DNA from: JBBQXH01 sp963710975
GTDB taxonomy: Bacteria > Actinomycetota > Thermoleophilia > Gaiellales > Gaiellaceae
NCBI GenBank assembly: GCA_963710975.1
Contig: CAVQCG010000003.1
Coordinates: 434,001-498,000 of the forward strand
DNA length: 64,000 nucleotides
Direction of reading: 5' to 3'
The notes below the pieces were generated by a model that ran no database searches, had not been told where the DNA came from, and saw nothing but the letters and a program-made list of their open reading frames with translations. This document shows, piece by piece, positions 26,373 to 34,509 of the stretch (the stretch's first letter is position 1; each line of letters opens with the position of its first letter). The translations under genes and the position numbers were made by a program.

Positions 26373-27266
26373 CTACGCGGCGACGCCCGCCAGCTCCCGG
26401 GCTGCCGTCACGGGGTCGCCCGCCAGAAGCTGGCCGCCCGTGCGCTCGGCGAGCTCCTGGGAGGCGGCCTCTCCGGCGAGGGCAAGCGGGCACATGACGG
26501 CGAGTGCGGCGAGCGCGGGCTCGACCGATCGAAGACGCTTCTGGTCGAGCGCGGTGATGACGACGAGATCCGGTGTGAGGGCCCTCGCGGCCGCTGCGAC
26601 GACGTCGATGGGTGTGTCGGCGCCGAGGTAGGCGATCCTCCAGCCGCAGGCGCGAAGGACGAGACCGAATGACAGCAATCCGATGTCGTGATCCTCGGCC
26701 GGCGCGCAGGCCAGCACGGCGAGCGGGCCCGAGCCGTTGCCCCAGCCGCGCGCGAGGGCGAAGAGCCGTCCATGGATGAGATTCGACGCGAAATGCTCCT
26801 GGGCGATCCCGATCTCGCCACGCTCCCAGCAGGCGCCGAGCTCGCGTAGGTACGGGAGGATCAGGTCGCGAAGGACGAGCTCGAGCGTGAAGGTCGCGAG
26901 TGCCCGGTCGAGGGCTGCGTGGGCGCCCGCCTCGTCGTAGCGCTCGAGCGACGTCCAGAGAGCAGATGCAATCTCGGGAAGGGTTCCTGCGACGGCGGGA
27001 AGGCCGATCGCCTCGCTTCCGTCCTGGAGCGTGCTCGCGCGGGCGATGCGCGCGGCCTCGGCGGCGGAGATGCCGGCGGCGAGAAGGCGCTGCATCTCGC
27101 GAATCCGCTCCACGTCCGCCTCGGAGTACAGGCGGAAGCCGCCAGCGGTACGGGTCGGCTCGAGCAGCCCGTAGCGGCGCTCCCACGCCCGCAGCAGCTC
27201 GCGGCTCACGCCTGTCCGGCGACCGAGCTCGCCGATCCGTAGGTACGCGACTCCCGGGTCGGTCAA
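26373..27266 (-). CDS. MerR-type regulator with cobalamin-binding domain (CarH/LitR-like)
   Basis: This is a 297-residue regulator. An N-terminal MerR HTH (LRIGELGRRTGVSRELLRAW, ERRYGLLEPTRTAGGFRLYS) covers residues 8-75. A four-helix cap at about 95-165 contains W-x9-E-H (WERGEIGIAQEH). A Rossmann B12 domain contains E-x-H-x-x-G (EDHDIG) near 190. In CarH the W-x9-EH motif and this histidine bind adenosylcobalamin, and light releases the repressor from DNA; that activity is inferred here. The TTG start overlaps the aminotransferase TGA (TTGA). The TMADH-like gene follows after 22 bases, so regulator and two amine enzymes form one unit. Confidence 0.9.
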   Translation of the reverse strand: MTDPGVAYLRIGELGRRTGVSRELLRAWERRYGLLEPTRTAGGFRLYSEADVERIREMQRLLAAGISAAEAARIARASTLQDGSEAIGLPAVAGTLPEIASALWTSLERYDEAGAHAALDRALATFTLELVLRDLILPYLRELGACWERGEIGIAQEHFASNLIHGRLFALARGWGNGSGPLAVLACAPAEDHDIGLLSFGLVLRACGWRIAYLGADTPIDVVAAAARALTPDLVVITALDQKRLRSVEPALAALAVMCPLALAGEAASQELAERTGGQLLAGDPVTAARELAGVAA

Positions 27267-28543
27267 GGCCCTGCGACGACAGGTACCTGGGCTGCCACTG
27301 CGTCGAGCGCTGCGGCGAGGCCCGATGTCATCTCGTCCATCTCGGACCGGGTGATGACGAAGGCCGGCGAGATCTGCAAGGCGCCGCCGACGAGGGTGCG
27401 TGCCATGACCCCGTGCTCGCGTGCGGTGATGGCAACGCGATCCGGAAGCCCGGCGTCGTCGGCAAGGAGGATGGGGTCGATCTGGATTCCCGCGACGAGG
27501 CCCAGTCCCGAGCGAATCTCGCTGACGAGCGGGTGGCTCTCGAGCGGGCGGAGCGCGTCGGCGAGCTCGCCCTCGAGCGAGCGAACCCGTTCGACCAGGC
27601 CCTCGCGCTCGATGATGTCGAGATTCGCGTGCGCGGCCGCGGTGGCGACGGCGTGGCCCGAGTACGTGTAGCCGTGACGCCACACGCCGCCTTCGCTCGT
27701 CTTCCAGAACGGCTCCGAGACGAGTGGCGAGACGATGACACCACCCAGCGGAACGTAGCCCGACGTGATGCCCTTGGCGAAGACGAGCAGATCCGGGTCG
27801 AGGTCGAAGCGCGTGCTCGCGAACCAGGCGCCGACACGCCCGTAGCCGCAGATGACCTCGTCCGCGACGAACAGGACGCCGGCTTCGCGGCAGATCCGGC
27901 GGGCCTCGGCGAGGTATCCCTCCGGCGGGATGAGCACGCCGCCGGCGCCGATGATCGGCTCGCAGAAGAAGGCAGCCACCCGGTCCGGGCCGGCCTCGTC
28001 GATCGCGGCCTGGAGCGCCTCGGTCGAGCTCCACGGAATCCTGACGGTGTCCGAGACGAGGGTTCCGAGGCCGACCTGGAAGGCGTCCGCGCCCGCGATG
28101 CTCGTGCCGTAGGCAGCCATGCCGTGGTAGGCGCGCTCGCGCGAGATGACGACGGTCTTGTTCGTGTGGCCGCGAAGGCTCCAGTAGCGGCGTGCGAGCT
28201 TCGCAGCCGTCTCGATGGCCTCCGCACCGCCGCTCGTGAAGAAGACCACGGCATCGTCCATCGGGGCGATCGCCGAGATCCGCTCGGCGAGGTCGACTGC
28301 CGGTCGAGTTGCGAGGTCTGCGTAGGCCGAGTACGCGGGCAGCTTCTTGAGCTGCGCATAGGCGGCGTCGGCGATCTCGTCGCGCCCGAAGCCGACGTTC
28401 ATGTACCAGAGACTCGCCGTCGAATCGAGGTAGCGACGGCCGTCCTCGTCCCAGAGGTAGACGCCGTCGCCCCGGTCGAGGATCAGCTCGCCGCTCGCAG
28501 AGACCGCGTGCATGTCGGCGACCGGATGCCAGAAGCGCGTCAT
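27263..28543 (-). CDS. Class III PLP aminotransferase
   Basis: This 426-residue enzyme of the omega-amino acid/polyamine aminotransferase group (fold type I, class III) has N-terminal YLWDEDGRRYLDSTASLWYMN. FFTSGGAEAIETAAKLAR binds PLP phosphate, AYHGM follows, FVADEVICGYGRVG supplies the aspartate contacting the pyridine nitrogen, and the Schiff-base lysine is in FAKGITSGYVPLGGV near residue 265. The aromatic LWYMNVG start resembles putrescine- or beta-alanine-pyruvate aminotransferases. It is the first gene of the unit with the B12 regulator and the TMADH-like enzyme, and divergent (53 bases) from the sarcosine-oxidase-like gene. Confidence 0.92.
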   Translation of the reverse strand: MTRFWHPVADMHAVSASGELILDRGDGVYLWDEDGRRYLDSTASLWYMNVGFGRDEIADAAYAQLKKLPAYSAYADLATRPAVDLAERISAIAPMDDAVVFFTSGGAEAIETAAKLARRYWSLRGHTNKTVVISRERAYHGMAAYGTSIAGADAFQVGLGTLVSDTVRIPWSSTEALQAAIDEAGPDRVAAFFCEPIIGAGGVLIPPEGYLAEARRICREAGVLFVADEVICGYGRVGAWFASTRFDLDPDLLVFAKGITSGYVPLGGVIVSPLVSEPFWKTSEGGVWRHGYTYSGHAVATAAAHANLDIIEREGLVERVRSLEGELADALRPLESHPLVSEIRSGLGLVAGIQIDPILLADDAGLPDRVAITAREHGVMARTLVGGALQISPAFVITRSEMDEMTSGLAAALDAVAAQVPVVAGP

Positions 28544-28596
28544 GACGAGAGGAGCGTAGCGAAGGGTGTGCGATTTCGCTGCCGGTCACTGCCGAC

Positions 28597-29751
28597 ATGG
28601 CCGGTAGCATCGGTCCGGTGGAGCGGGTCGACGCGATCATCATCGGTGGCGGCGCCATGGGTACGGCCTGTGCCCGTTCGCTCGGCGAGCGCGGATTCGA
28701 CACGGTGCTGTTCGAGCAGTTCGAGATCGGTCACGCACGGGGCTCGTCGCACGGCCCGACCCGCGTGTTCCGGGTCGCCTATCCCCAACCCGACTACGTT
28801 CGGCTGGCTCGGCGCGCGCTCGACGCGTGGCGGGAGCTGGAGGGGGCAGCCGGCGAGGAGCTTCTCGTCCGAACCGGCGGCCTCTACGCAGGTGAGTGGG
28901 CGGAGGAGTGCGGCAGGGCGCTCACGGAATGCGGCGTGGCGAGGGAGTGGCTACCGCCGGAGGAAGCGGCCGAGCGCTTCCCCTTCATGTCGTTCGAGGG
29001 GATCGACCGGGTGCTCTATCAGGAGGACGGTGCCGTCTGTCTTGCCGACCGCACCGTCGCTGCGCAGGCGCAGCTTGCACGTGCGAGCGGTGTCGACGTT
29101 CGCGATCGGCAGGAGATCATCCATCTAGCGATCGCCGACGACCGGATCACCGTCCAGACCGAGTCCGGCGGCGTCTCGGCGCAGGCGGCGGTCGTGACGG
29201 CGGGCTCCTGGGCCGGTGGCCTCCTTTCAGAGCTCGCGATCGAGTTACCCCTGCGGCCCGCATTCGCTCAGGTGAGCTACTTCGCTGCGCGTCCCGGCGC
29301 CAACGCTGACGCGATGCCGACCTTCATCGAGTCGGATCTCGTCGGCGGCGGCCTCGGCTCGGGCGGATACTGGATTCCCCCTGTCGCAGGCGCCACCGAG
29401 CTGAAGGCCGGCGATGGCACAGCCGGCCACACGATCGACCCGGCCGAGAGTCCGTACGCCGTGGACGAGATCCGCGCGGCGCGTGACGCCCGCTGGGTGT
29501 CCCGCCGCACGTCGGCGTTCGCACCCGAGCCAACCCATCACGACACCTGCATCTACACGATGACGCCCGACGAGGATTTCGTCCTCGAGCGGCTCGGAAG
29601 GATCGTGATCGGCTCCGCGTGCAGCGGGCACGGCTTCAAGTTCGTCCCGCTGATCGGCAAGGTGCTCGCGGATCTCGTGGCCGGAGACGACGCGAGGATT
29701 CCCGAGGCGCGGTTCTCGTCGCGCCGGGCGGGCCTCGCGGTCTCGGGTTAG
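28597..29751 (+). CDS. N-methyl-L-tryptophan oxidase / monomeric sarcosine oxidase-like FAD protein
   Basis: This is a 384-residue DAO-family flavoprotein. The dinucleotide motif is IIIGGGAMGTACARSLGERG at about 13-32, followed by ARGSSHGPTRVFRVAY, the MSOX/MTOX hallmark loop. Near residue 344, GSACSGHGFKFVP contains the cysteine that covalently holds FAD in sarcosine oxidases. These enzymes oxidise N-methyl amino acids with O2 to give formaldehyde and peroxide. It begins the forward half of the amine block, with the ThDP enzyme gene following after nine bases. Confidence 0.92.
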   Translation: MAGSIGPVERVDAIIIGGGAMGTACARSLGERGFDTVLFEQFEIGHARGSSHGPTRVFRVAYPQPDYVRLARRALDAWRELEGAAGEELLVRTGGLYAGEWAEECGRALTECGVAREWLPPEEAAERFPFMSFEGIDRVLYQEDGAVCLADRTVAAQAQLARASGVDVRDRQEIIHLAIADDRITVQTESGGVSAQAAVVTAGSWAGGLLSELAIELPLRPAFAQVSYFAARPGANADAMPTFIESDLVGGGLGSGGYWIPPVAGATELKAGDGTAGHTIDPAESPYAVDEIRAARDARWVSRRTSAFAPEPTHHDTCIYTMTPDEDFVLERLGRIVIGSACSGHGFKFVPLIGKVLADLVAGDDARIPEARFSSRRAGLAVSG

Positions 29752-29760
29752 GGTGGGCAA

Positions 29761-31377
29761 ATGGCAGGGGCGACGACAACCCGAGTCGGCGGTCATCTGG
29801 TCGTGGAGTCTCTCGAGGCCCTCGGCGTCGAGGTCGCGTTCGGTCTTCCGGGCATTCATGCCCTCGCGATCTGGGAGGCGTTCCGGACGAGCGAGATTCG
29901 CGATCTGGCCTTCCGGACAGAGCTGAACGCAGGGTTCGCGGCAGACGGATACGCGCGTGTCAGCGGCCGGCCCGCGCCGCTGATCCTCTCGACGGGCCCA
30001 GGCGCCCTCATCTCGCTCGCGTCGTTGATGGAGGCGGCGAGCTCCCACGTTCCGGTCGTCGCGATCGCGTCGCAGATCCCGAGCGCGCTGCTCGGCCGCG
30101 GCCGCGGCTACCTGCACGAGTTGCCGGATCAGCGTGCCTCGTTCGCACCGATCGTGAAGTGGGTCGGCCGACCCGAAAGTGCGGAGTCGATCCCGGCGAC
30201 CCTCGCCGAGGCCTGGCGGCAGGCCTCGACCCCGCCGACGGGTCCGGTCTTCGTGGAGATCCCCGTCGACTTCCTGACGGCCGAGGCCGAGCTCTCGCCG
30301 GTCGAGGAGCTGAGCGCAGCGCCGGGCGCGGCACCCGTGCCGGCCGACTCCCTCCTCGCCGACGCCGCCCGCATCCTCGACGAAGCGAGGAATCCCGTCA
30401 TCTGGGCGGGCGGCGGCGTGATCCGCTCGGCTGCGTGGGACGAGCTGCGAGCGGTCGCGGAGCGGCTGCAGGCGCCCGTCGCGACGACGTTCATGGGCAA
30501 GGGCGCGTTCCCTGAAGACCATCCCCTGTTCGCGGGCTCGGCCTGCTACGACGAGCGTATGCGCGAGCTCCTCGAGGGCGCAGACGTCCTGCTTTGCGTC
30601 GGAACCGAGCTCGGGTCCGAGACGACCTTCGACTACGCCCTGCGACCTACCGGGCAGATCGTTCAGATCGACGTGGCGGCCGAGCGGATCGGCGCGACCT
30701 ACGAAGCGCTCGGGCTCGTAGGAGATGCGCGCGAGACGCTCGAGGCGTTGCTCACCCGGCTCGAACCGTCCGCACACGACGGCTCGGCCCGCGCCGCTGC
30801 GGCTCGGGAGCGACTCGCCGGTGCGCTCTCGGCTGCCGGATACGAGCTGGAGCTTGGACTGCTCGACACGATCCGGACGGCGCTTCCGCGCGATGCCGTC
30901 CACGCCTGGGACATGACGATTCTCGCCTACGACGCCTCATGTCACTTTCCGGCGCTGTCGCCCAGGCGATTCCTCTACCCGCTCGGGTCGGGCACCCTCG
31001 GGTACGCGTGGCCGGCGGCGCTCGGCGCGAGCGCGGCCCTCCCGGGAACGCCAACCCTCGCCGTTGCGGGAGACGGAGGGATCCACTACGGCCTGACGGA
31101 GCTCGCAACGGCGCGGCAGTACGGGCTTGGCGCGAAGCTTCTGCTCGTCGACGACGGCGGGTACGGGGTGCTGCGCGAGTACCAGGAGGAAGCCTTCGGC
31201 GAGACTCACGCCGTCGATCTCACCCAGCCCGACTTTCTCGCCGTCTGCGCTGCCTTCGGGGTTCCTGCGCGGCCCGCGACGCCGGAGACCCTGGCCGAGG
31301 ATCTCGCATGGGCGCTCGGGGTCGAGGGTCCCGCGGTGGTCGTCCTCCAGACGACCGTCCGGTGGATCCAGCCTTGA
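29761..31377 (+). CDS. Thiamine-diphosphate-dependent enzyme (acetolactate synthase/decarboxylase-like)
   Basis: This 538-residue ThDP enzyme has the Pyr-central-PP order of IlvB-like proteins. The activating glutamate is Glu54 in FRTELNAGFAADGYAR. The central domain lies at about 190-320. The PP domain has GDGG near residue 437 and, 26 residues on, VDDGGYGVLREYQ, where most relatives have Asn-Asn; an aspartate can still serve as Mg ligand. It could be a 2-oxo acid decarboxylase or carboligase acting on keto acids made by the neighbouring aminotransferases, but the substrate is not evident. The stop overlaps the next gene start (TTGA). Confidence 0.9.
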   Translation: MAGATTTRVGGHLVVESLEALGVEVAFGLPGIHALAIWEAFRTSEIRDLAFRTELNAGFAADGYARVSGRPAPLILSTGPGALISLASLMEAASSHVPVVAIASQIPSALLGRGRGYLHELPDQRASFAPIVKWVGRPESAESIPATLAEAWRQASTPPTGPVFVEIPVDFLTAEAELSPVEELSAAPGAAPVPADSLLADAARILDEARNPVIWAGGGVIRSAAWDELRAVAERLQAPVATTFMGKGAFPEDHPLFAGSACYDERMRELLEGADVLLCVGTELGSETTFDYALRPTGQIVQIDVAAERIGATYEALGLVGDARETLEALLTRLEPSAHDGSARAAAARERLAGALSAAGYELELGLLDTIRTALPRDAVHAWDMTILAYDASCHFPALSPRRFLYPLGSGTLGYAWPAALGASAALPGTPTLAVAGDGGIHYGLTELATARQYGLGAKLLLVDDGGYGVLREYQEEAFGETHAVDLTQPDFLAVCAAFGVPARPATPETLAEDLAWALGVEGPAVVVLQTTVRWIQP

Positions 31378-32484
31378 CCGATTGGAGCGCGCTCGTCAAG
31401 CCGTCGCTGGTCGGTGTCACCCCGTATGACCCGGGTGAGAGCCTGGGCGAGATCAAGGCGCGCACCGGCGTCGATTCGCTGTGGAAGCTCAACTGGAACG
31501 AGGATCTCTTCGGTCCGTTCGACGGCGTTCTCGATGCGGTCGCCGAAGAGCTCGCCAACGCGTGGATGTACCCGGAGCAGGCCTACGGCGATCTCCGTGC
31601 TGCAGTCGCGACCTGGCTGGGGGTGCCGCCACGGTCGATCGTTCCGGCACACGGGATTCAGGCGCTGATCGGGATGGTCACGGCGGCCTTCGTCTCGCCC
31701 GGAGACGCGGTCGTGATACCGACGCCCACGTACGGGCTCTACACGCAGGTCTGCAGCGCGGCGGGCGCGGAGATCACGCACGTCGCACTCGGGGAGGATC
31801 TTCGCATCGACCTGTCCGCGGTCGCGGCCGCTGCGCGAGAGAGCAAGGCACGCCTCGTCTGGATCGCCGACCCGAACAACCCGACCGGCGCGATCGTGAC
31901 GGGGTCCGAATGGACAGGTTTCCTCGACGAGCTTCCGCGCGGCTGCGTAGCGGTCGTCGACGAGGCGTACGTCGAGTACGTCAACCCCGCGGTCAGGCTT
32001 GCGCGCGAGCGGGACGTCGAGGCCGGGCGCCCGGTTCTGCTGCTGCGAACCTTCTCGAAGATCTTCGGTCTCGCGGGGCTCCGCCTCGGGCTACGCGATC
32101 GCCAGCCCGGAGCTTGCCTCGTTCCTCGACGTCGTGCAGGAGCCGTTCAACGTGAACCGAGCGGCGCTGGCGGCCGGCCGAGCGAGCCTGCTCGACCTCT
32201 CCCTCGTCGAGGAACGGCGCGTCATGGCAGCCGAGGCACGAGCGCTGCTTGGCCGCCTTCTCGCCGACGGAGGAATGGAGCCGTACCCCTCCGAGGCGAA
32301 CTTCGTGCTCGTCCGGCTGGGCACCGACGACGTCGAGCTCGCGGACGCCCTCGTCCAGGACGGCTACCTGATCCGTGCGGGAAGTGAGTTCGGGCTGCCC
32401 GGCTACGCGCGGATCACCGTCGGCCCGCGCGAGGTGATGGAAGGCGTTGCCGGTGCGATCGTCGGCCGGCTCGCGACGGGTTAG
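31374..32484 (+). CDS. Class I/II aminotransferase, histidinol-phosphate aminotransferase-like (one frameshift near 32091)
   Basis: Repaired, this is a 369-residue fold-type I aminotransferase of the HisC/CobD-like group. It has LWKLNWNEDLFGPF at the start, an AHGIQALIGMVTAAF cofactor segment, WIADPNNPTGAI, and CVAVVDEAYVEYV with the PLP-nitrogen aspartate. RTFSKIFGLAGLRLG contains the Schiff-base lysine, and a C-terminal NFVLVRLG strand follows. The frame shifts by one base immediately after GLRLG, where the other frame reads YAIASPELASFLD. The removable base is about 32091, and without repair the small domain is lost. The TTG start overlaps the ThDP gene stop in the same CCTTGACCGA context used at 27266 on the other strand. 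It is not beside other his genes, so histidine synthesis is unlikely to be its role. Confidence 0.9.
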
Positions 32485-32495
32485 GATCAGCGGCG

Positions 32496-34067
32496 GTGAC
32501 GGCCGAGACCTCGACAGACGTTCTCGTGGTCGGTGCCGGTCCCGTTGGCCTCACCGCAGCCTGCGAGCTCCGTCGTCACGGCGTGGACTGCCGCATCGTC
32601 GATCGGCTGACGGAACCGCCGCAGTATGCGAAGGCTGTCGGCGTCCAGCCGCGCACGATCGAGATCTGGGAGGACATGGGCCTCGAGCGCGCCGCCCTCG
32701 ACGCCGCCACGAAGCTCGACGGTCTCATCGTGTACGTCGACGGAGAGCAGGTCTCCCGGTTCGAGCTCGTTCTGCCGTCCGACATCCCGTACCAGTTCTT
32801 CGCGCTCCCCCAGTACGAGACCGAGCGGCTTCTCACCGAGCATCTCGCGGTGTTCGGGACGCATGTCGAGCGCGGCGTCGAGCTTCGCTCGTTCGAGCAG
32901 GACGCCGACGGAGTCACCTGCATCCTGTCGGGGCCGGCGGGCGACGAAACGGTACGGGTCGGGTACCTGGTCGGCTGCGACGGCGCGCACAGCGCGGTCC
33001 GGCACGGGCTCGGACTGTCGTTCGAGGGCGGGGCGTTCCCCGAGGAGTACATGCTCGGCGACGTGGTGGTCGACTGGTCGTTCCCGCACGGCTACGGGCT
33101 GCGGATTCTGCGCCACGCCGACGACGGCTCCGACGATCTCCTCGTCTGCATTCCGCTTCCGGGTGACGGGCGCTACCGGATGACCATGGTCGTCCCACCC
33201 GAGCTCGCAACACCTCCCGCAACGGGGGACGCGATCGAGCACGGTTTCGAGGCCGGAAGGCCGACGCCGACCCTCGCGGACATCCAGTCCGTTATCGACC
33301 GGCTCTCGCCCGAGCCCGCCACCGCCCGAGAGCTCCGCTGGTCGTCGCTCTTCCGGATCAGCCACCGGATCGTCGATCGGTACTCGTCGGAGCGGGCATT
33401 CGTCTGTGGCGACGCTGCACACATCCATCCCCCGACCGGCGCTCAGGGTATGAACACGGGAATTCAGGACGCGTACAACCTCGCCTGGAAGCTCGCGCTC
33501 GCGGTTCGAGGCGAGGCCGCGGAGGGACTCCTCGAGAGCTACGACGCGGAGCGGCGCCCGATTGGGGAAGAGGTCGTCGGGCGGACGGTGAAGAGCGCGC
33601 GCTCGAATGTCGCGGAGCGATCAGACCCGGCATCGATGCTCCTGCGCGAGGGCCAGCTCCTCATCGGGTATCCGGACAGCCCGATCGTCTCGGAGGGTGC
33701 CGGTGGGCGCGCCCCGGATGTCTACGCTCTCGAGCGCGACGGCGTCTCGGTTCCGGTCAGGCTCTTCGAGCTCCTGCGCGGGCCCACCCACACGCTGCTC
33801 GTCGCGGGCGCCAGCGAGGGGGCTGCCGCGCTCGTTGCCGCAGCGCGAGAGCGGGCGCACGGCCGACTCTCCGCCTACTCGATCGGCGATGGCGCGGGCG
33901 CGCCGGGTGTTCCGGCGATCGCTGATCCCGGCGGTGCGTTCGCGACGGCGTACGGGCTTTCCGGGACGGGTCTCGTCCTCGTCCGGCCGGACGGCTACAT
34001 CGGCTTCCGCTCGGACGGGCTCGACCGCGACGGGCTTCTCGACGCTCTTGGCCGCGTGTTCGCCTGA
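32496..34067 (+). CDS. FAD-dependent aromatic hydroxylase-like monooxygenase
   Basis: This is a 523-residue class A flavoprotein monooxygenase. It carries VVGAGPVGLTAACELRRHG near residue 11, the YLVGCDGAHSAVRHGLG DG motif near 163, and GDAAHIHPPTGAQGMNTGIQ near 306, which binds the ribityl chain. A thioredoxin-like C-terminal tail follows (from about 400), as in phenol and PHBH-family hydroxylases of this length (MhpA/PgaE-like). It would use NAD(P)H and O2 to hydroxylate an aromatic compound; which one is unknown. It is 11 bases after the aminotransferase gene and is the last of the forward amine block. Confidence 0.92.
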   Translation: MTAETSTDVLVVGAGPVGLTAACELRRHGVDCRIVDRLTEPPQYAKAVGVQPRTIEIWEDMGLERAALDAATKLDGLIVYVDGEQVSRFELVLPSDIPYQFFALPQYETERLLTEHLAVFGTHVERGVELRSFEQDADGVTCILSGPAGDETVRVGYLVGCDGAHSAVRHGLGLSFEGGAFPEEYMLGDVVVDWSFPHGYGLRILRHADDGSDDLLVCIPLPGDGRYRMTMVVPPELATPPATGDAIEHGFEAGRPTPTLADIQSVIDRLSPEPATARELRWSSLFRISHRIVDRYSSERAFVCGDAAHIHPPTGAQGMNTGIQDAYNLAWKLALAVRGEAAEGLLESYDAERRPIGEEVVGRTVKSARSNVAERSDPASMLLREGQLLIGYPDSPIVSEGAGGRAPDVYALERDGVSVPVRLFELLRGPTHTLLVAGASEGAAALVAAARERAHGRLSAYSIGDGAGAPGVPAIADPGGAFATAYGLSGTGLVLVRPDGYIGFRSDGLDRDGLLDALGRVFA

Positions 34068-34107
34068 GACAGGCGGCGGCGCCGGCCCGGGAAGCCAGCC
34101 GCGACTC

Positions 34108-34443
34108 TCAGCTCATGGTCTCGTCGATGACCACCTCGAGAAGGTCGACGCCGACACGTCCGCTCGGGGAGTCGTCCGGGGGAGACATCGCGTTCAGCAT
34201 CCGGTCTGCGCTGCGCAAATCGTCCTCCGTGTCGCAGAAGGCGATGCTGACGGAGGTGCCGCTCTGCCCGTCAGCCAGGACGACCATGCGTTTGATCGCC
34301 TTGACGCCGGCTTCGTCCATACCCTCTGGAACCTCGCCCCTGGCGACGGCCTCTCGGGTGGCTCGAATCTGACCGCGGAGCCGGTCGAGGGCTTCGCCTT
34401 TCACGAATTCTGCGTTCTCGAAGCGGGCGACTCGCGCGTACAT
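34108..34443 (-). CDS. Small ABM/dimeric alpha-beta-barrel-like protein
   Basis: This 111-residue protein begins MYARVARFENAEFVKG and has an internal VKAIKRMVVLADGQSGTSVS segment followed by FCDTEDDLRSADRMLNAM. That pattern is typical of ferredoxin-like dimeric barrels (antibiotic biosynthesis monooxygenase or EthD-like). No catalytic residues are certain. I chose ATG 34443 because AGGAGG stands six bases upstream. It follows the polyamine ABC ATPase gene by 66 bases on the same strand and may be the tail of that operon. Confidence 0.7.
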   Translation of the reverse strand: MYARVARFENAEFVKGEALDRLRGQIRATREAVARGEVPEGMDEAGVKAIKRMVVLADGQSGTSVSIAFCDTEDDLRSADRMLNAMSPPDDSPSGRVGVDLLEVVIDETMS

Positions 34444-34509
34444 GGCTACCTCCTGTTGACGTCGCGCCGATCCAACCACGGCACTCGTGAAAATGTAGAG
34501 GCTCCGGCC

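Noticed and set aside
26362..26374. AGAGGC-T-GCCTCT palindrome between the B12 regulator and the TMADH-like gene, considered as terminator or operator.
   Set aside because: A one-base loop cannot close such a stem, there is no T-run, and the region is needed for initiation of the downstream gene. It is probably chance.
29245..30903. 552-codon reverse open frame opposite the sarcosine-oxidase-like and ThDP genes.
   Set aside because: It crosses two real forward genes and their spacer, and the translation has no motif.
31374..32484. Calling the class I/II aminotransferase hisC.
   Set aside because: Motifs fit the HisC/CobD-like group, but no other histidine or cobalamin synthesis genes are near and the context is catabolic.
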